Shown here piece after piece: positions 19,101-27,500 of a stretch of DNA of 64,000 bases. The translations under genes were made by a program, and so were the position numbers. Origin of the DNA: Arcanobacterium canis (lineage in GTDB: Bacteria; Actinomycetota; Actinomycetes; Actinomycetales; Actinomycetaceae); assembly GCF_029625435.1 (NCBI RefSeq), contig NZ_CP121208.1:1364001-1428000 (forward strand), in the 5' to 3' direction. The number at the start of each line of letters is the position of its first letter. The first letter of the stretch is position 1. A model generated the notes under the pieces. The model searched no databases and was not told the DNA's origin. It saw nothing but the letters and a program-made list of their open reading frames with translations.

Positions 19101-19217
19101 CGAGTTCCAGTCCGCAAACGCGGCCTGAGGAACAAACAACGACAACAACAATGTCAGTGCCGCAATCACGGCAACAACAGGTGAATGCTTTTTCGCACTC
19201 ACACCACTCTTTAACAT
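16119..19217 (-). CDS. VaFE-repeat surface protein with thioester-like head, LPXTG-anchored
   Basis: A 1032-residue wall-anchored protein. Residues 1-36 are a signal peptide. Residues about 45-230 resemble the thioester head of VaFE-type proteins: Cys80 in FPIWCMNAK and Gln116 in KTPQMAWLLNKY are candidates for the internal Cys-Gln bond. The middle holds two long related segments (about residues 330-460 and 455-590, each with a YRA-YY and a W-TW-VWxV strand), then three VaFE-type Ig-like repeats (about 590-990) with VFVAG, VVATDRL and VIVFEDVY strands that usually carry isopeptide bonds. The end reads LPVTG, a hydrophobic span and RRKH. AGGAG sits six bases before the ATG. Predicted to be a host-binding fibre or adhesin. 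Confidence 0.85.
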   Translation of the reverse strand: MLKSGVSAKKHSPVVAVIAALTLLLSLFVPQAAFADWNSSVGRGLVLRGVNASGALRLGPHYVETKVIHGQKVEAFPIWCMNAKLADPGPNEMTSIATLSTSHEWGPAELDLKTPQMAWLLNKYQHNKDNKNLAVLSYLVHVNFEQQRGRTSAQSVVNEVVKAVRTQLPQVEALAKKYVQEARKSAVISYEAGKVSGNGERAGNIHNIGVHPQNANTWLAGVPVTVTLSGPAVFTSNGKTTWSGKTASKPLTLDWHATSAGNVTYSAKFDTPTRRTLTKFGANGVIQDVLSYGNRPVSDPQKVTVAGPSWRVSVDFQPMGVSKVVAQEVSNGQVTDTFTTAVDKSYGQGVWINGANGKPVPVVYRASAYYAGISKPATSATVPKGAKLIGTTTFTVSRVGQKLQAQATTKQRGWVTWVWEVRKADQGKNADYVHADWADKYGLAAETEKVVFPFRPMGASQVARKIVSVGDELVDTFTASADPQFMDGKWTRIGADDVTKGHYVPVVYRADLYYVSPAQPPATPSAVPATAELVSSMMVTAKGPGETLTANGGKATKAGFYTWVWRVDAKDQAKDAAKWITTGWTDSYGLADETTSVKTKAQITSQLHFKETDHGLMLVDDVFVAGMPQDHPQFEGGAGFKPDTKTIDHSVYFFTFDQTVSDQNISKAQKIGQTVQIPAANGEYRGVSHGSWKVVTDKNGKNVPGTYVFVSRFAGDDRVTPLATSATDRFEQFNVPMIDSLLTFNNGKEKIPAYGMRDLVETVPLFNLAVGKEYALEATLVDQATGKPLVDKSDKPVTVSQTWRADVANTQRVVTFTVDASLYPGVTVVATDRLLQEGRQVALHDDLTDVDQTLGFYPKARIVTTALDKADMDHEVLPAPGQVIVDRVCSPDQNWIVGHKYTITASLVDENEKPILDKNGKSFTVTREFTPTSATECALVEITFDASQLAGKKVIVFEDVYADGALVGVHHDVKDEKQTVHVTEKPVPPVPSIPPTPKTPPLPVTGSSVAGLGVLGVVLMSAGGMAILRRKH

Positions 19218-19249
19218 AAAATGCTCCTAAGGAGAATAGATAATTTCGG

Positions 19250-19319
19250 CAACCAATCATCCGATTGGTTGAATCTGTCTTCCTAGGTGGTGGAACGTGT
19301 TGGCGCACATTCCACCACC
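19250..19319 (-). promoter_or_regulatory. Two hairpins in the leader of the VaFE adhesin gene
   Basis: A 9-bp perfect stem with a four-base loop (19250-19258 / 19263-19271) lies about 33 bases upstream of the start codon, and a second 10-bp stem (19286-19295 / 19310-19319) lies 14 bases further out. Neither is followed by a T-run, so these look like leader structures or protein-binding dyads and not terminators. Confidence 0.5.
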
Positions 19320-19915
19320 GCTGAAATAATGCCTTCAACCACGCGGCTGGAACGACGTCGTTGGTACTTCACTACCGCTTCCCTCTAGCGCTACAGCCTG
19401 ACCTACAACACTATTGCTGGCTATGTTCTGGCCTTGTTCCTCAATACTCATTGGATCCTCCCCCTCTCTCCATACCGTTGATTACTACTGATGAGTTCAT
19501 CCTAAAACGATCCGCAAAATAGGGACTTCCTTTATACACAGGGACAAAACTCCGTGTGTCTCAACCGCTCATACTGTGTGGGAAGGTGAATTCACTGCCA
19601 GTCCCAATGTCTATCCTTCGTGTGAGCCATTTCAATCCACCGGAACGGCCACAAGGCCCCCACCCGCAAACACTCGATCTCCCACGAATCTGCACATCAG
19701 CGAGAACAACATCACCCGGGTCATTCGTAGACAGGTATTCTGCAGCTTTCACGAACGCGTCAGCTATATCTTCCCTGATCGTGTTCATACAACCCGGAGG
19801 GTCAGAGAACAAGATGCACCACACGAAATATGCACGATCACCTGAGCACGCCCTACAATGTGCTGATAAAACTCGACTGCTTCGCAAAAGCTCTCGGGTA
19901 AGACGGCGTGGAGTG
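19320..19915. other. Intergenic region without a supported gene
   Basis: About 600 bases upstream of the VaFE gene. Several overlapping open frames exist on both strands but none has a good ribosome site or recognisable family. The part next to 19916 may contain decayed transposase sequence in shifted frames. Confidence 0.4.
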
Positions 19916-20206
19916 TCACAGACCTGACGCGTGCTGCCGTAGCGTCCGCGCCCGACTCCCGTGATCGGCAAGGGTGTATTTCCCTACGACGAAGTCTAAG
20001 AAAGCAGCGAAATCACGAGCACGGGTGTTATTACGTCGTGATTGACTTGTCCGGCACATCGGACAACGCAACCCCGACCGGCCCTCAGCACTCGTGCCCC
20101 ATTTTTGCGTCCTACCACCACAGATTTTGCATTGAGGTTCCCCCAATTCCAGCAACACGAACTGTCCTATAGACCTAGACCTAACACGGCTATGGAAATT
20201 GAGCAA
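19916..20206 (-). pseudogene. Transposase N-terminal remnant (IS1249/IS256-like)
   Basis: A 96-codon frame with a zinc-ribbon typical of IS1249-type transposases: PQCKICGGRTQKWGTSAEG followed by LRCPMC, then a FLDFVVGKYTLADHG segment and an arginine-rich SRARTLRQ. Full-length enzymes exceed 350 residues, and no continuation was recognised in other frames, so this is a truncated relic. It lies just downstream of the initiator tRNA gene on the same strand. Confidence 0.4.
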
Positions 20207-20214
20207 AAGAAAAT

Positions 20215-20242
20215 GGCCTCAGACTCTTTCGAGTCCAAGACC
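20215..20242 (-). terminator. Terminator of initiator tRNA gene
   Basis: On the minus strand a 12-bp stem with three G-U pairs and a GAAA loop is followed by ATTTTCTTTTG. It starts 11 bases after the tRNA 3' end. Confidence 0.75.
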
Positions 20243-20251
20243 ATTTCATTC

Positions 20252-20326
<75 letters not shown>

Positions 20327-20338
20327 TTGACTCGATCT

Positions 20339-20367
20339 ATCCTAGACACCTACTAGTACAACCGCAA
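20339..20367 (-). promoter_or_regulatory. Promoter of initiator tRNA
   Basis: On the minus strand TTGCGG (20362-20367), a 17-base spacer and TAGGAT (20339-20344) form a sigma-70-type promoter; the -10 box ends 12 bases before the mature tRNA 5' end. Confidence 0.65.
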
Positions 20368-20465
20368 GATACCTGAACGTGCATTACCCCACATTCACAT
20401 CATTGTTACGGCTCCACCGAGAGTGAGGATGCCAAAGAACCTCAGTTTCCCAACGCCCCTCGTCG

Positions 20466-21806
20466 TCACATCGCTGTGGACAAATTGTCAGTGAGGTCCA
20501 CCGGATCATCGTGCAGAACCGGCGGGGTATTGAGAAAATCCACAACAAGCCCCACACCAAGTGCCACGAGTGCTGGCATGAGCCACGCCACTTGGTATGA
20601 GCCAAGCGGGAAATACTCCAGGAATGTTCCTAACCCCGAAAAGACGTCAAGCTCTGTGGAATGCAGCGCCTGCGGAATTGCCAGGAGTACACTCACCCAG
20701 GCCGGCAGATAATATGCCCACATCAGCTTTCGCCTGATCATCATCTCCAGCAATGCCACCAACACTAGGCAGATCGCCACAGGATAGAGCAACTGGTTGA
20801 GTGGAGCAACCACCGCCAAAATCTTTGCCAGCCCCAAGTTCGCCAGAGAGAAAGCCACGAGCACGTGAATAACGAGCCACGCCCGGGCCGACACCTGCGG
20901 AATCATGCGATGGAAGTACTGAGTGGATGCACCGAGCAATCCGAGCACCGTGGTCAGGCACGCTAGGGAAACGATCAGGCCGAACACGAACTGACCGTTG
21001 GAACCGAAGAGATGCTTGGCCACATTAGACAATACAGCAGCTCCGTTATCACCAGCGCCGACCATTCCCACTCGGACAAGACCGAGATACACCAGTGCCA
21101 ACATCAAGGCAGCAACCCCCGCAGCCGCAGCCATACCGCGTCGCAAAGCCACACCATGTCGCCCGTCGGCTTCCATCACCGAATAAATCACACCACCAAA
21201 GACAATCGCAGCGATTGCATCCATCGTGAAGTATCCCTGGATAACCCCAGTAGCAACAGGAGCTGCAGCAAATTCTGGAGTGGCCGCATGACCCACCGGA
21301 TCTGTTTGGAACGCTCCGATGATCAATACAATAAGAAGGAGCATCAGTACCGGCGTCAGCCCCAGTCCGATGCGTGTGACTAGCGCACTCGGACGCAATG
21401 CAGCCATAAAAGCGACTGCGAAGAACCCAGCAAGGAAGAGCGCCTGAGCAAGAGAGATATTCGAACCTGCACCCAGCACCGGAACCACAGACATTTCAAA
21501 GCTCACGGCGGCGACGCGCGGAATACCGTAGAGCATTCCACAGGAAAGGAACACGAGCAGGATCAGCAGCGGTCCAAGGTGACGGCCGATACGGCCTCCA
21601 ATATGGGGCTCATCACTGCGCTTGGCAGAGTACGCAATCATTGATGCTGCCGGCAACGCTACGCCAGTAATCAGGAAGCCGAGGGCAGCCGTCCAGGCCG
21701 CCTCACCGGCATTAACTCCAATCATTGTAGGAAGGATCAAGTTGCCCGCCCCGAAGAACATGGCAAACAGTGCAAGGCCAGAAACCAGCAGCGTGCGCAT
21801 CAACAT
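20466..21806 (-). CDS. brnQ: Branched-chain amino acid transporter BrnQ
   Basis: A 446-residue membrane protein of the LIVCS family, which imports leucine, isoleucine and valine with a coupling ion. The N-terminus holds the family signature GLALFAMFFGAGNLILP, and about twelve hydrophobic segments follow. The length matches the family. Two ATG codons (21806 and 21800) are possible starts; GAAAGAAAG lies immediately upstream. It is a single gene with about 290 bases separating it from the ribosomal protein cluster upstream; no regulator is adjacent. Confidence 0.9.
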   Translation of the reverse strand: MLMRTLLVSGLALFAMFFGAGNLILPTMIGVNAGEAAWTAALGFLITGVALPAASMIAYSAKRSDEPHIGGRIGRHLGPLLILLVFLSCGMLYGIPRVAAVSFEMSVVPVLGAGSNISLAQALFLAGFFAVAFMAALRPSALVTRIGLGLTPVLMLLLIVLIIGAFQTDPVGHAATPEFAAAPVATGVIQGYFTMDAIAAIVFGGVIYSVMEADGRHGVALRRGMAAAAGVAALMLALVYLGLVRVGMVGAGDNGAAVLSNVAKHLFGSNGQFVFGLIVSLACLTTVLGLLGASTQYFHRMIPQVSARAWLVIHVLVAFSLANLGLAKILAVVAPLNQLLYPVAICLVLVALLEMMIRRKLMWAYYLPAWVSVLLAIPQALHSTELDVFSGLGTFLEYFPLGSYQVAWLMPALVALGVGLVVDFLNTPPVLHDDPVDLTDNLSTAM

Positions 21807-21983
21807 CTTTCTTTCAATTACCTACAGAAATCTCCCCAAAAAGAGCAATATTTGCGAGCCACGACACAGCGAGCCTCATACGCCAGACACACGTCGGCAA
21901 CGATCACATCTTCACAGGGGTGCCACACATTATGCAGAAAAACGGGTAGCTATTCGCGCCGGCCCACATAGTGAACACGAAAA

Positions 21984-22016
21984 ACGACGTCGGCACGCAC
22001 CGCGCACCGACGTCGT
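21984..22016 (-). terminator. Terminator of the alternative ribosomal protein operon
   Basis: On the minus strand a perfect 10-bp stem (ACGACGTCGG with its complement) with a GC-rich inner part is followed by TTTT. It lies 80 bases after the L33 stop. Confidence 0.75.
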
Positions 22017-22095
22017 CTGTCAGAAATCCTCAAAAAGTCCCCTCGGCTCGCCGGACTCTACCGGGAACCATCGGTAACGTTATGACTGGTCAGCC

Positions 22096-22263
22096 TCAGC
22101 GTGACTCTTTAAACTCCACATGCTTACCCACCTTCGGATCGTACTTCTTGAGCACAAGGCGATCGGGAGTGTTACGTCGATTCTTCTTGGTCACGTAGGT
22201 GTATCCAGTTCCCGCCGTTGAGACCATCTTGATGATCGGGCGGACGTCTGCTGCCTTTGCCAT
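22096..22263 (-). CDS. rpmG: Ribosomal protein L33, zinc-independent paralogue
   Basis: A 55-residue L33, beginning [20 protein letters not shown] and continuing [21 protein letters not shown]. It contains no cysteine at all, so it is the C-minus form that does not bind zinc. Last gene of the four-gene cluster rpsN-rpmJ-rpmB-rpmG, 41 bases after rpmB. C-minus paralogues replace the zinc-binding versions during zinc starvation, which frees zinc; this fits the Zur-like sites upstream of rpsN. Confidence 0.95.
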   Translation of the reverse strand: MAKAADVRPIIKMVSTAGTGYTYVTKKNRRNTPDRLVLKKYDPKVGKHVEFKESR

Positions 22264-22304
22264 AGTGGCACCTCACATTCTGATGCGCGATTTAGCGATC
22301 ACGT

Positions 22305-22541
22305 CTAAAACTTCTCTCCGCGGCGCAACATATCAGCAACCACGGCGTCGATCCCCTTCGAATCAATGGTTTTCAGCCCTTTAGTTGACACCGTCAAGGT
22401 AATCGTGCGGCGCAACGACGGGACGTAAAAACGCTTCTTTTGGAGGTTAGGGTTGAACCTGCGGTTGGTACGGCGGTGCGAATGCGACACGCTCTTTCCA
22501 AAAGCGGGTTTGCGACCCGTCACCTGACAGTAGGTGGCCAT
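22305..22541 (-). CDS. rpmB: Ribosomal protein L28, zinc-independent paralogue
   Basis: A 78-residue L28 starting [20 protein letters not shown] with [19 protein letters not shown]. Only one cysteine is present and the CxxC pairs of the zinc form are missing. Its ATG overlaps the rpmJ stop by one base (TAATG), so it is translationally coupled to rpmJ. Part of the predicted zinc-starvation operon. Confidence 0.95.
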   Translation of the reverse strand: MATYCQVTGRKPAFGKSVSHSHRRTNRRFNPNLQKKRFYVPSLRRTITLTVSTKGLKTIDSKGIDAVVADMLRRGEKF

Positions 22542-22663
22542 TAGCCCTGCCTTCCCTTGAACTTCGGGTTCAACTTGTTGATCACGTAGGTCTTGCCACG
22601 ACGGCGAACAACTTTCGAACCAGGCTGATTCTTCAAACTCTTCAACGATGCGCGAACCTTCAT
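22541..22663 (-). CDS. rpmJ: Ribosomal protein L36, zinc-independent paralogue
   Basis: A 40-residue L36 of the longer, cysteine-free type: [19 protein letters not shown] then [21 protein letters not shown]. Zinc-binding L36 is shorter and has CxxC plus CxH motifs; none occurs here. The ATG at 22663 is preceded by GAAGGAGGG. A longer open frame upstream has no family match and is not used. Lies 124 bases after rpsN, with a small hairpin in the gap. Confidence 0.95.
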   Translation of the reverse strand: MKVRASLKSLKNQPGSKVVRRRGKTYVINKLNPKFKGRQG

Positions 22664-22787
22664 CGCACCCTCCTTCACTTCTCCGGCGATCCGGCCGTGT
22701 GCCGGTGATTGCTGGCCAACCTCACTGAGGTTGATTCTCGCTCTCGCCTCTACCACCCTCAACCGGGTTTGCGGTGAACTTATTCCC

Positions 22788-23093
22788 TCACCACGACGAC
22801 TTGCGCACACCGGGCAGTTCGCCGTCGAGTGCCATCTTGCGGAAGCGCACACGCGAAAGGCCAAATTTACCTAGATAACCGCGTGGACGACCATCAACGA
22901 CGTCACGGTTACGCAAGCGAGTTGGCGAGGCATCGCGTGGGAGCGCATGTAAAGCTGCCATCGCTTCGGCGCGCTCTTCATCCGTCAAATGAACGTTCAC
23001 ACTGCGCTTTTTCAGTTCAGCACGACGTTGCGCGTAGCGCGCAACAATCTTACGCCGACGCTGGTCAGCCACGATCTTCGACCGTTTGGCCAT
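22788..23093 (-). CDS. rpsN: Ribosomal protein S14, zinc-independent paralogue
   Basis: A 101-residue S14 of the long, cysteine-free form: [20 protein letters not shown], and the conserved end [20 protein letters not shown]. The zinc-binding S14 is about 61 residues with two CxxC motifs, absent here. First gene of the cluster; its start lies 19 bases from the first Zur-like box, so it and the divergent CobW-like gene can be controlled together. Confidence 0.95.
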   Translation of the reverse strand: MAKRSKIVADQRRRKIVARYAQRRAELKKRSVNVHLTDEERAEAMAALHALPRDASPTRLRNRDVVDGRPRGYLGKFGLSRVRFRKMALDGELPGVRKSSW

Positions 23094-23111
23094 TCGAAAC
23101 TTCCTTTCACT

Positions 23112-23126
23112 TGAGAATTGCTCTCA
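23112..23126. promoter_or_regulatory. Zur-like box 1
   Basis: TGAGAATTGCTCTCA matches the actinobacterial Zur pattern TGANAATNATTNTCA at 10 of 12 fixed positions. Located between the divergent rpsN and CobW-like genes. Confidence 0.55.
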
Positions 23127-23147
23127 TGTATCTTTCTCTGGAATAAT

Positions 23148-23162
23148 AGATAATCGTTCTCA
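23148..23162. promoter_or_regulatory. Zur-like box 2
   Basis: AGATAATCGTTCTCA also matches TGANAATNATTNTCA at 10 of 12 fixed positions. It lies 23 bases before the CobW-like GTG. Two boxes suggest one per divergent promoter. Confidence 0.55.
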
Positions 23163-23184
23163 ACAAAGCAAGCGAGGAGAAACC

Positions 23185-24339
23185 GTGACACACCCCCTGA
23201 TCGCAATTTCGAGCGCAGACCCGATGTTGACCGATATCATCGCTCTCTCGATCGACGCACCTGCCACCGACGTGGTCGGCCTATCGGCAGACGGCACACG
23301 TGCCACGTTCCACGAAACTCGCCTTGCCTGCACAAACTCTGCATCAGAGCCTGGCCTCGAAACCGTGATCGAGACCCACGAGATCCCTGGCGACTGCCTC
23401 ACGTGCGGATTGCGCGAATTAATCCTCGACTGCGTCCGCCGGCGTATTCGTGCAGGTTTGGAACGCACGATCCTCTTCCTCCCGGCAGGACTTGAGCTCC
23501 CCCACCTGGCACCTTCGCTCGCGTATGCACTTGAATCGCTCTCACTTACCCCTGGCGATTCCGCCAACGACGAGGCGAGCGAAACCGACACAGACGAGCC
23601 TGGGGCACGTTTGGCTGCAGTTGCGCATTTGATCGACGTCGATCATGCCACCGAGCACCTCCTCACCCACAAAGCAGCATCCGAAGCAGGAATTGCGATT
23701 ATCGAGGATGATCCGCGATGCGTGGCTGAAATCCACATGATGAACGTCGGATACGCCGATCTCGTTCTCGTTTCAGGCGACATGGACAGCGCCGGTGGCG
23801 AACTCGTTGAGCACCTGCGCCCGCACGATACGTTGCTCGCCAATGCAATGGACAGCGCCTGGATCGAATTGGCCGAATCGCTCACACACGATCCCGTCAG
23901 CGCTGTTGAACGCGTCCACCCTGTCACCACGCAAGCGTGGGGAGGCCCACAGTGCCACGGAACATGGACTCTTGAGTTGAGTTCGGAGCGACCTTTCCAC
24001 CCCGAGCGATTCACCGAATTTGCGGAAGAACTCGCCGCGGAGGGTGCCTGCGGACGCGGATGTTTCTGGCTCGTTTCACGTCCTGATACCGTGTGCTCGT
24101 GGGAAACCGCCGGTGGCCAGATCGCCGTCGGCGAAGCTGGAGTGTGGGCAGATTTCCCTGAAGGAATCGACGAAGCTGGCCAGGAAATCACTCAGCCACG
24201 TTGCCACATCATCGTGACCGGCACTGGCGGCGACGAGGCAGCACAACGGGTGAGCGATGCCTTCCATTCAATTCTGTGCGAACCGCACGAGATGGCATGG
24301 GCCGGCGCAGACGGACTTGAGGAATGGCTCGGCGAGTAG
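23185..24339 (+). CDS. CobW/COG0523-like protein lacking a P-loop
   Basis: A 384-residue protein. I choose the GTG at 23185, preceded by GAGGAG, because the longer frame runs through the Zur-like boxes. The first strand PLIAISSADPMLTD stands where a GTP-binding GxxxxGK would be expected, and no Walker A is found anywhere. Still visible are GDCLTCGLRE (counterpart of the metal-binding CxCC site) and a C-terminal CobW_C-type domain (about residues 255-380, FHPERFTEFAEELAAEGACGRG). Family members act as GTP-dependent metal chaperones or zinc-allocation factors; without the P-loop this one is more likely a scaffold or binding protein. The divergent neighbour cluster supports a role in zinc starvation. 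Confidence 0.75.
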   Translation: MTHPLIAISSADPMLTDIIALSIDAPATDVVGLSADGTRATFHETRLACTNSASEPGLETVIETHEIPGDCLTCGLRELILDCVRRRIRAGLERTILFLPAGLELPHLAPSLAYALESLSLTPGDSANDEASETDTDEPGARLAAVAHLIDVDHATEHLLTHKAASEAGIAIIEDDPRCVAEIHMMNVGYADLVLVSGDMDSAGGELVEHLRPHDTLLANAMDSAWIELAESLTHDPVSAVERVHPVTTQAWGGPQCHGTWTLELSSERPFHPERFTEFAEELAAEGACGRGCFWLVSRPDTVCSWETAGGQIAVGEAGVWADFPEGIDEAGQEITQPRCHIIVTGTGGDEAAQRVSDAFHSILCEPHEMAWAGADGLEEWLGE

Positions 24340-24420
24340 CCCCGCCCCACGTCGTCATCAACCAACCACAACACCGACGCCGACACAGCTCATCGGGGCA
24401 CATCACGGCAGTCCCACTTG

Positions 24421-24439
24421 CCCCCCCCCCCCAAAAAAA
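24421..24439. repeat. C12-A7 homopolymer junction
   Basis: Twelve C followed by seven A, i.e. T7-G12 on the minus strand, lying in the convergent gap between the CobW-like gene and the UPF0182 gene. Same composition and order as the T7-G8 tract at 11216-11230. Confidence 0.85.
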
Positions 24440-24458
24440 GCAGTCGATCATGCTGGAA

Positions 24459-24502
24459 AGTGTGGGGTTCAGACGGACTTCCATCCGTCTGAACCCCACA
24501 CT
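24459..24502. terminator. Terminator between CobW-like and UPF0182 genes
   Basis: A perfect 19-bp inverted repeat (24459-24477 with 24484-24502) with a six-base loop, 11 bases from the end of the UPF0182 gene. Neither side has a strong T-run except through the nearby A7. Confidence 0.75.
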
Positions 24503-24512
24503 CATGAGCAAC

Positions 24513-27500
24513 TTACTTACCGAGTTCGGACTGTGCCTTCGCGGCCTCTTCCACAGCCTTGGTCAAAGCCTCTTGCGCTTTACCGTAGGCAGTCCAATCG
24601 CCAGATTTACGAGCAGCTTCCGAATCAGTGATCGCCTTCTTCGCATCTGACAAGGCGGTATTGAGACGCTCAGCTGCCGGACCTGTCGGAGCTGGATTCG
24701 AAGGCGCCGGAGCCGAAGGAGCTGGCTTCGCAGCCTCACCGTCCTTGCTCTTCTGATCCGGCTGAACCTTGGCATCCTTCGAGCCACTATCAGCCAGGGG
24801 GGCTTCCTTCTGTCCGGCGATTGCAGCATCTCCAGCCTTCACACCTGAATTGCCACCAAAGACCTGGTTGAGCGATTCATCGAGAGTGGGCGCAAATCCA
24901 ACTGTGTCACCAAAGAGAGTGAGCACGTACTGCAACGTCGGATACTGAGTGCCACTGGACGCCTGCACATACACCGGCTGAACATAGAGCATTCCGCCAC
25001 CCACCGGCAACGACAGGAGGTTACCCATCTGGACCTTGGTGCCGCGCTGATCGAGGAGGTTGATGTCCTGGGAAACACGTGGGTTTGTCACCATCGTGTT
25101 CTCGGCTTGTCCAGGTCCGGGGATCGTCAAGCCACGCGGCAAGTCGAGCAACCGGAGCTTACCGTAGGTGTCGGCCTTCTTTCCGGCCTCGCTGCCAGCG
25201 TCGCCGGATGCAGCGAAGAAGCCGTTCATGATGTTGCGCTGGGTGGTACCACCTGGGATGAAGCTCGAGGTCAGGGAGAATTCCGGTGCTTTCTGTCCTG
25301 GCATCTGCAAGGACATGTAGTACGGAGGTTGAGCTTGTGCGGCAGCCTGGTCACGAGCAGTCGGTTCTTTCGGAACCTTCCAGAAGTCACCTCCGGAGTA
25401 AAAGGACTTCGCATCGGTGACGTGGTAGCGAGCAAGGAGTTCACGCTGAACTTTAAACAGATCCTCGGGATAACGAATGTGCGACATCAAATCGCCACTC
25501 ATTTGCGAGATTGGCTTGAGCTGACCGGGGAAAATCCCCTTCCAGGCGTTGATCACCGGGTCCTTTTCATCCCACTGGTAGAGAGTGACAGAACCGTCGA
25601 ATGCGTCCACAACGGCCTTGACCGAGTTGCGGATGTAGTTCACTTCCTTCGTCGCAGCACCAATGAGCTGGCCGCGCGAACGGGCATCGCTCGTTGCCGC
25701 TTCCAGCGATTGACGTGCCGAGTAGGGATAGTTGTTCGACGTCGTGTATGCGTCGATAATCCACACGACGCGCTTGGGAGTCTTGGGATCGCCGTCCATA
25801 TCAACGACGGCGGGAACCGCCTTCGAATCGAGCGTCAGGTAGGGCGCAACTTTCGAAACGCGCTTGGACGGATCGCGATCAAAGAGAATCTGCGACTGAT
25901 CCGTGACACGCTCCGAGAAGAAAATATCGGTGGAGGCGAACTTAATGGCGAACATCAAACGAGCGAAGCTCGAACCGATCGCCGGGCCACCGTCACCGTT
26001 GTAGGTGTTGTTCTTCTGGCCGTTGGGCTCTTTATCATCCGGGTAGTCCAACTCCCACGCTGTCGCTCCCTTGGGCGCACCGACAATCGAGTAGTCGGGC
26101 GAATTCTTTCCGAAGTAAATACGCGGCTCATACTCACCAAGTTCACCACGCGAAGGAATACCACTCTCCCAGAACTTCGGATCACCCTGTGAGCTCACAG
26201 TGTTGCCGAAAGCCGCAGCCACACCGTAACCGTGGGTGTATACCGTGTGGTCGTTGACCCACGAACGGCGCTCTTGATCCAAACCGGCGAGGTTGAGCTC
26301 ACGAACACCAATCACAGTGTCACGCTTTTCATTGTTGACGTTATAACGCCCAACCGTCAGCGGTTCAAGGAAGGTGTAGTACTGACGATTCTGCTGAAGC
26401 TGGTTAAACGACGGCTCAACGATGTTGGGATCCAGAAGACGAATCTGGGCCGCAGTACGCGAATCTTCACGCAACTGGCCAGGTTCTGCCTTCGTCACCG
26501 CGTCGTAGGATTGTGTCTCGATATCGGCGATTCCGTAGGCTTCGCGCGTGGCGTTGATGTTGCGCTGGATGTATTCAGATTCGAGTTCAGCAGCGTTCGG
26601 TGTCACACGGAATGACTGCACGAGGGCCGGATAGATCCACGAAACGACGAGGGAAACGACAATCGCCGTCGCAATTCCCACAACGGCTGGCCGCCACATA
26701 TGGCGAACCGCCGCCCATACGAACGCCAACGCGATAAGCGCCACGACAATCGACAGGACAGTCAATCCAGGAACCGACGCGTTGATATCAGTGTAGGACG
26801 CGCCAGAGAATCGATCGTGGTTCCCCAGTAGAAGTTCGTAGCGCGAGAGCCAATAGTTCACTGCGAGTCCGAGCGCGCCGAGCGCCGCAAGGATCGCCAC
26901 ATGGATCTGTGCGCGCGAGGTGACTTTAAAGGAGTTGGGAGCCATCTGGACGTGTCCACCCATCCAGTAGATCGCGGCCGCAACAACGGCAGAGATCAGG
27001 AGAAGGAGGAAAAAGAAGCTCAAGGCAAGGTTCAATACAGGCAATGTGAAGACGTAGAATCCCACGTCCCAACCATATTCTGGATCAACTTTCCCGAAGG
27101 CTGTCGCATTGAACCACAGCAGGAAGGTCTGCCAGTTACGCCCCATTGAGGCGCCGAAGAGTAGGCCCACAACGACTGGCGCGACGAGGTAGGTCAGCCA
27201 CCAGCGTCGGCGCAGCATATCAACGGGCGAGTGTTCAAGCTCCGCGACGACGTCGCCCTTCTTGGCTCCCTTCCCGAGCGCGATGCGCGCGTTAAGCGCG
27301 ACGACGAGCGCAACCGCAATTGTTCCCAGAGCACCGAAGCCGATTGCGGCGCCGTACTGGGTCCAAAAAACACGGATCGCTTCGATCTGGCTGAACCACG
27401 CCATCTCTGTCCAGAAATTCGCAAAAATCGTCAGCGCAATGACAAGTAGCCCCAAGATCCCCAACGTTACAACGAACGTGGAGACTCCTTTCGCGTTGCC

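Noticed and set aside
25107-26192. 361-codon plus-strand frame inside the UPF0182 gene
   Set aside because: Antisense shadow of a conserved coding sequence; no recognisable domain.
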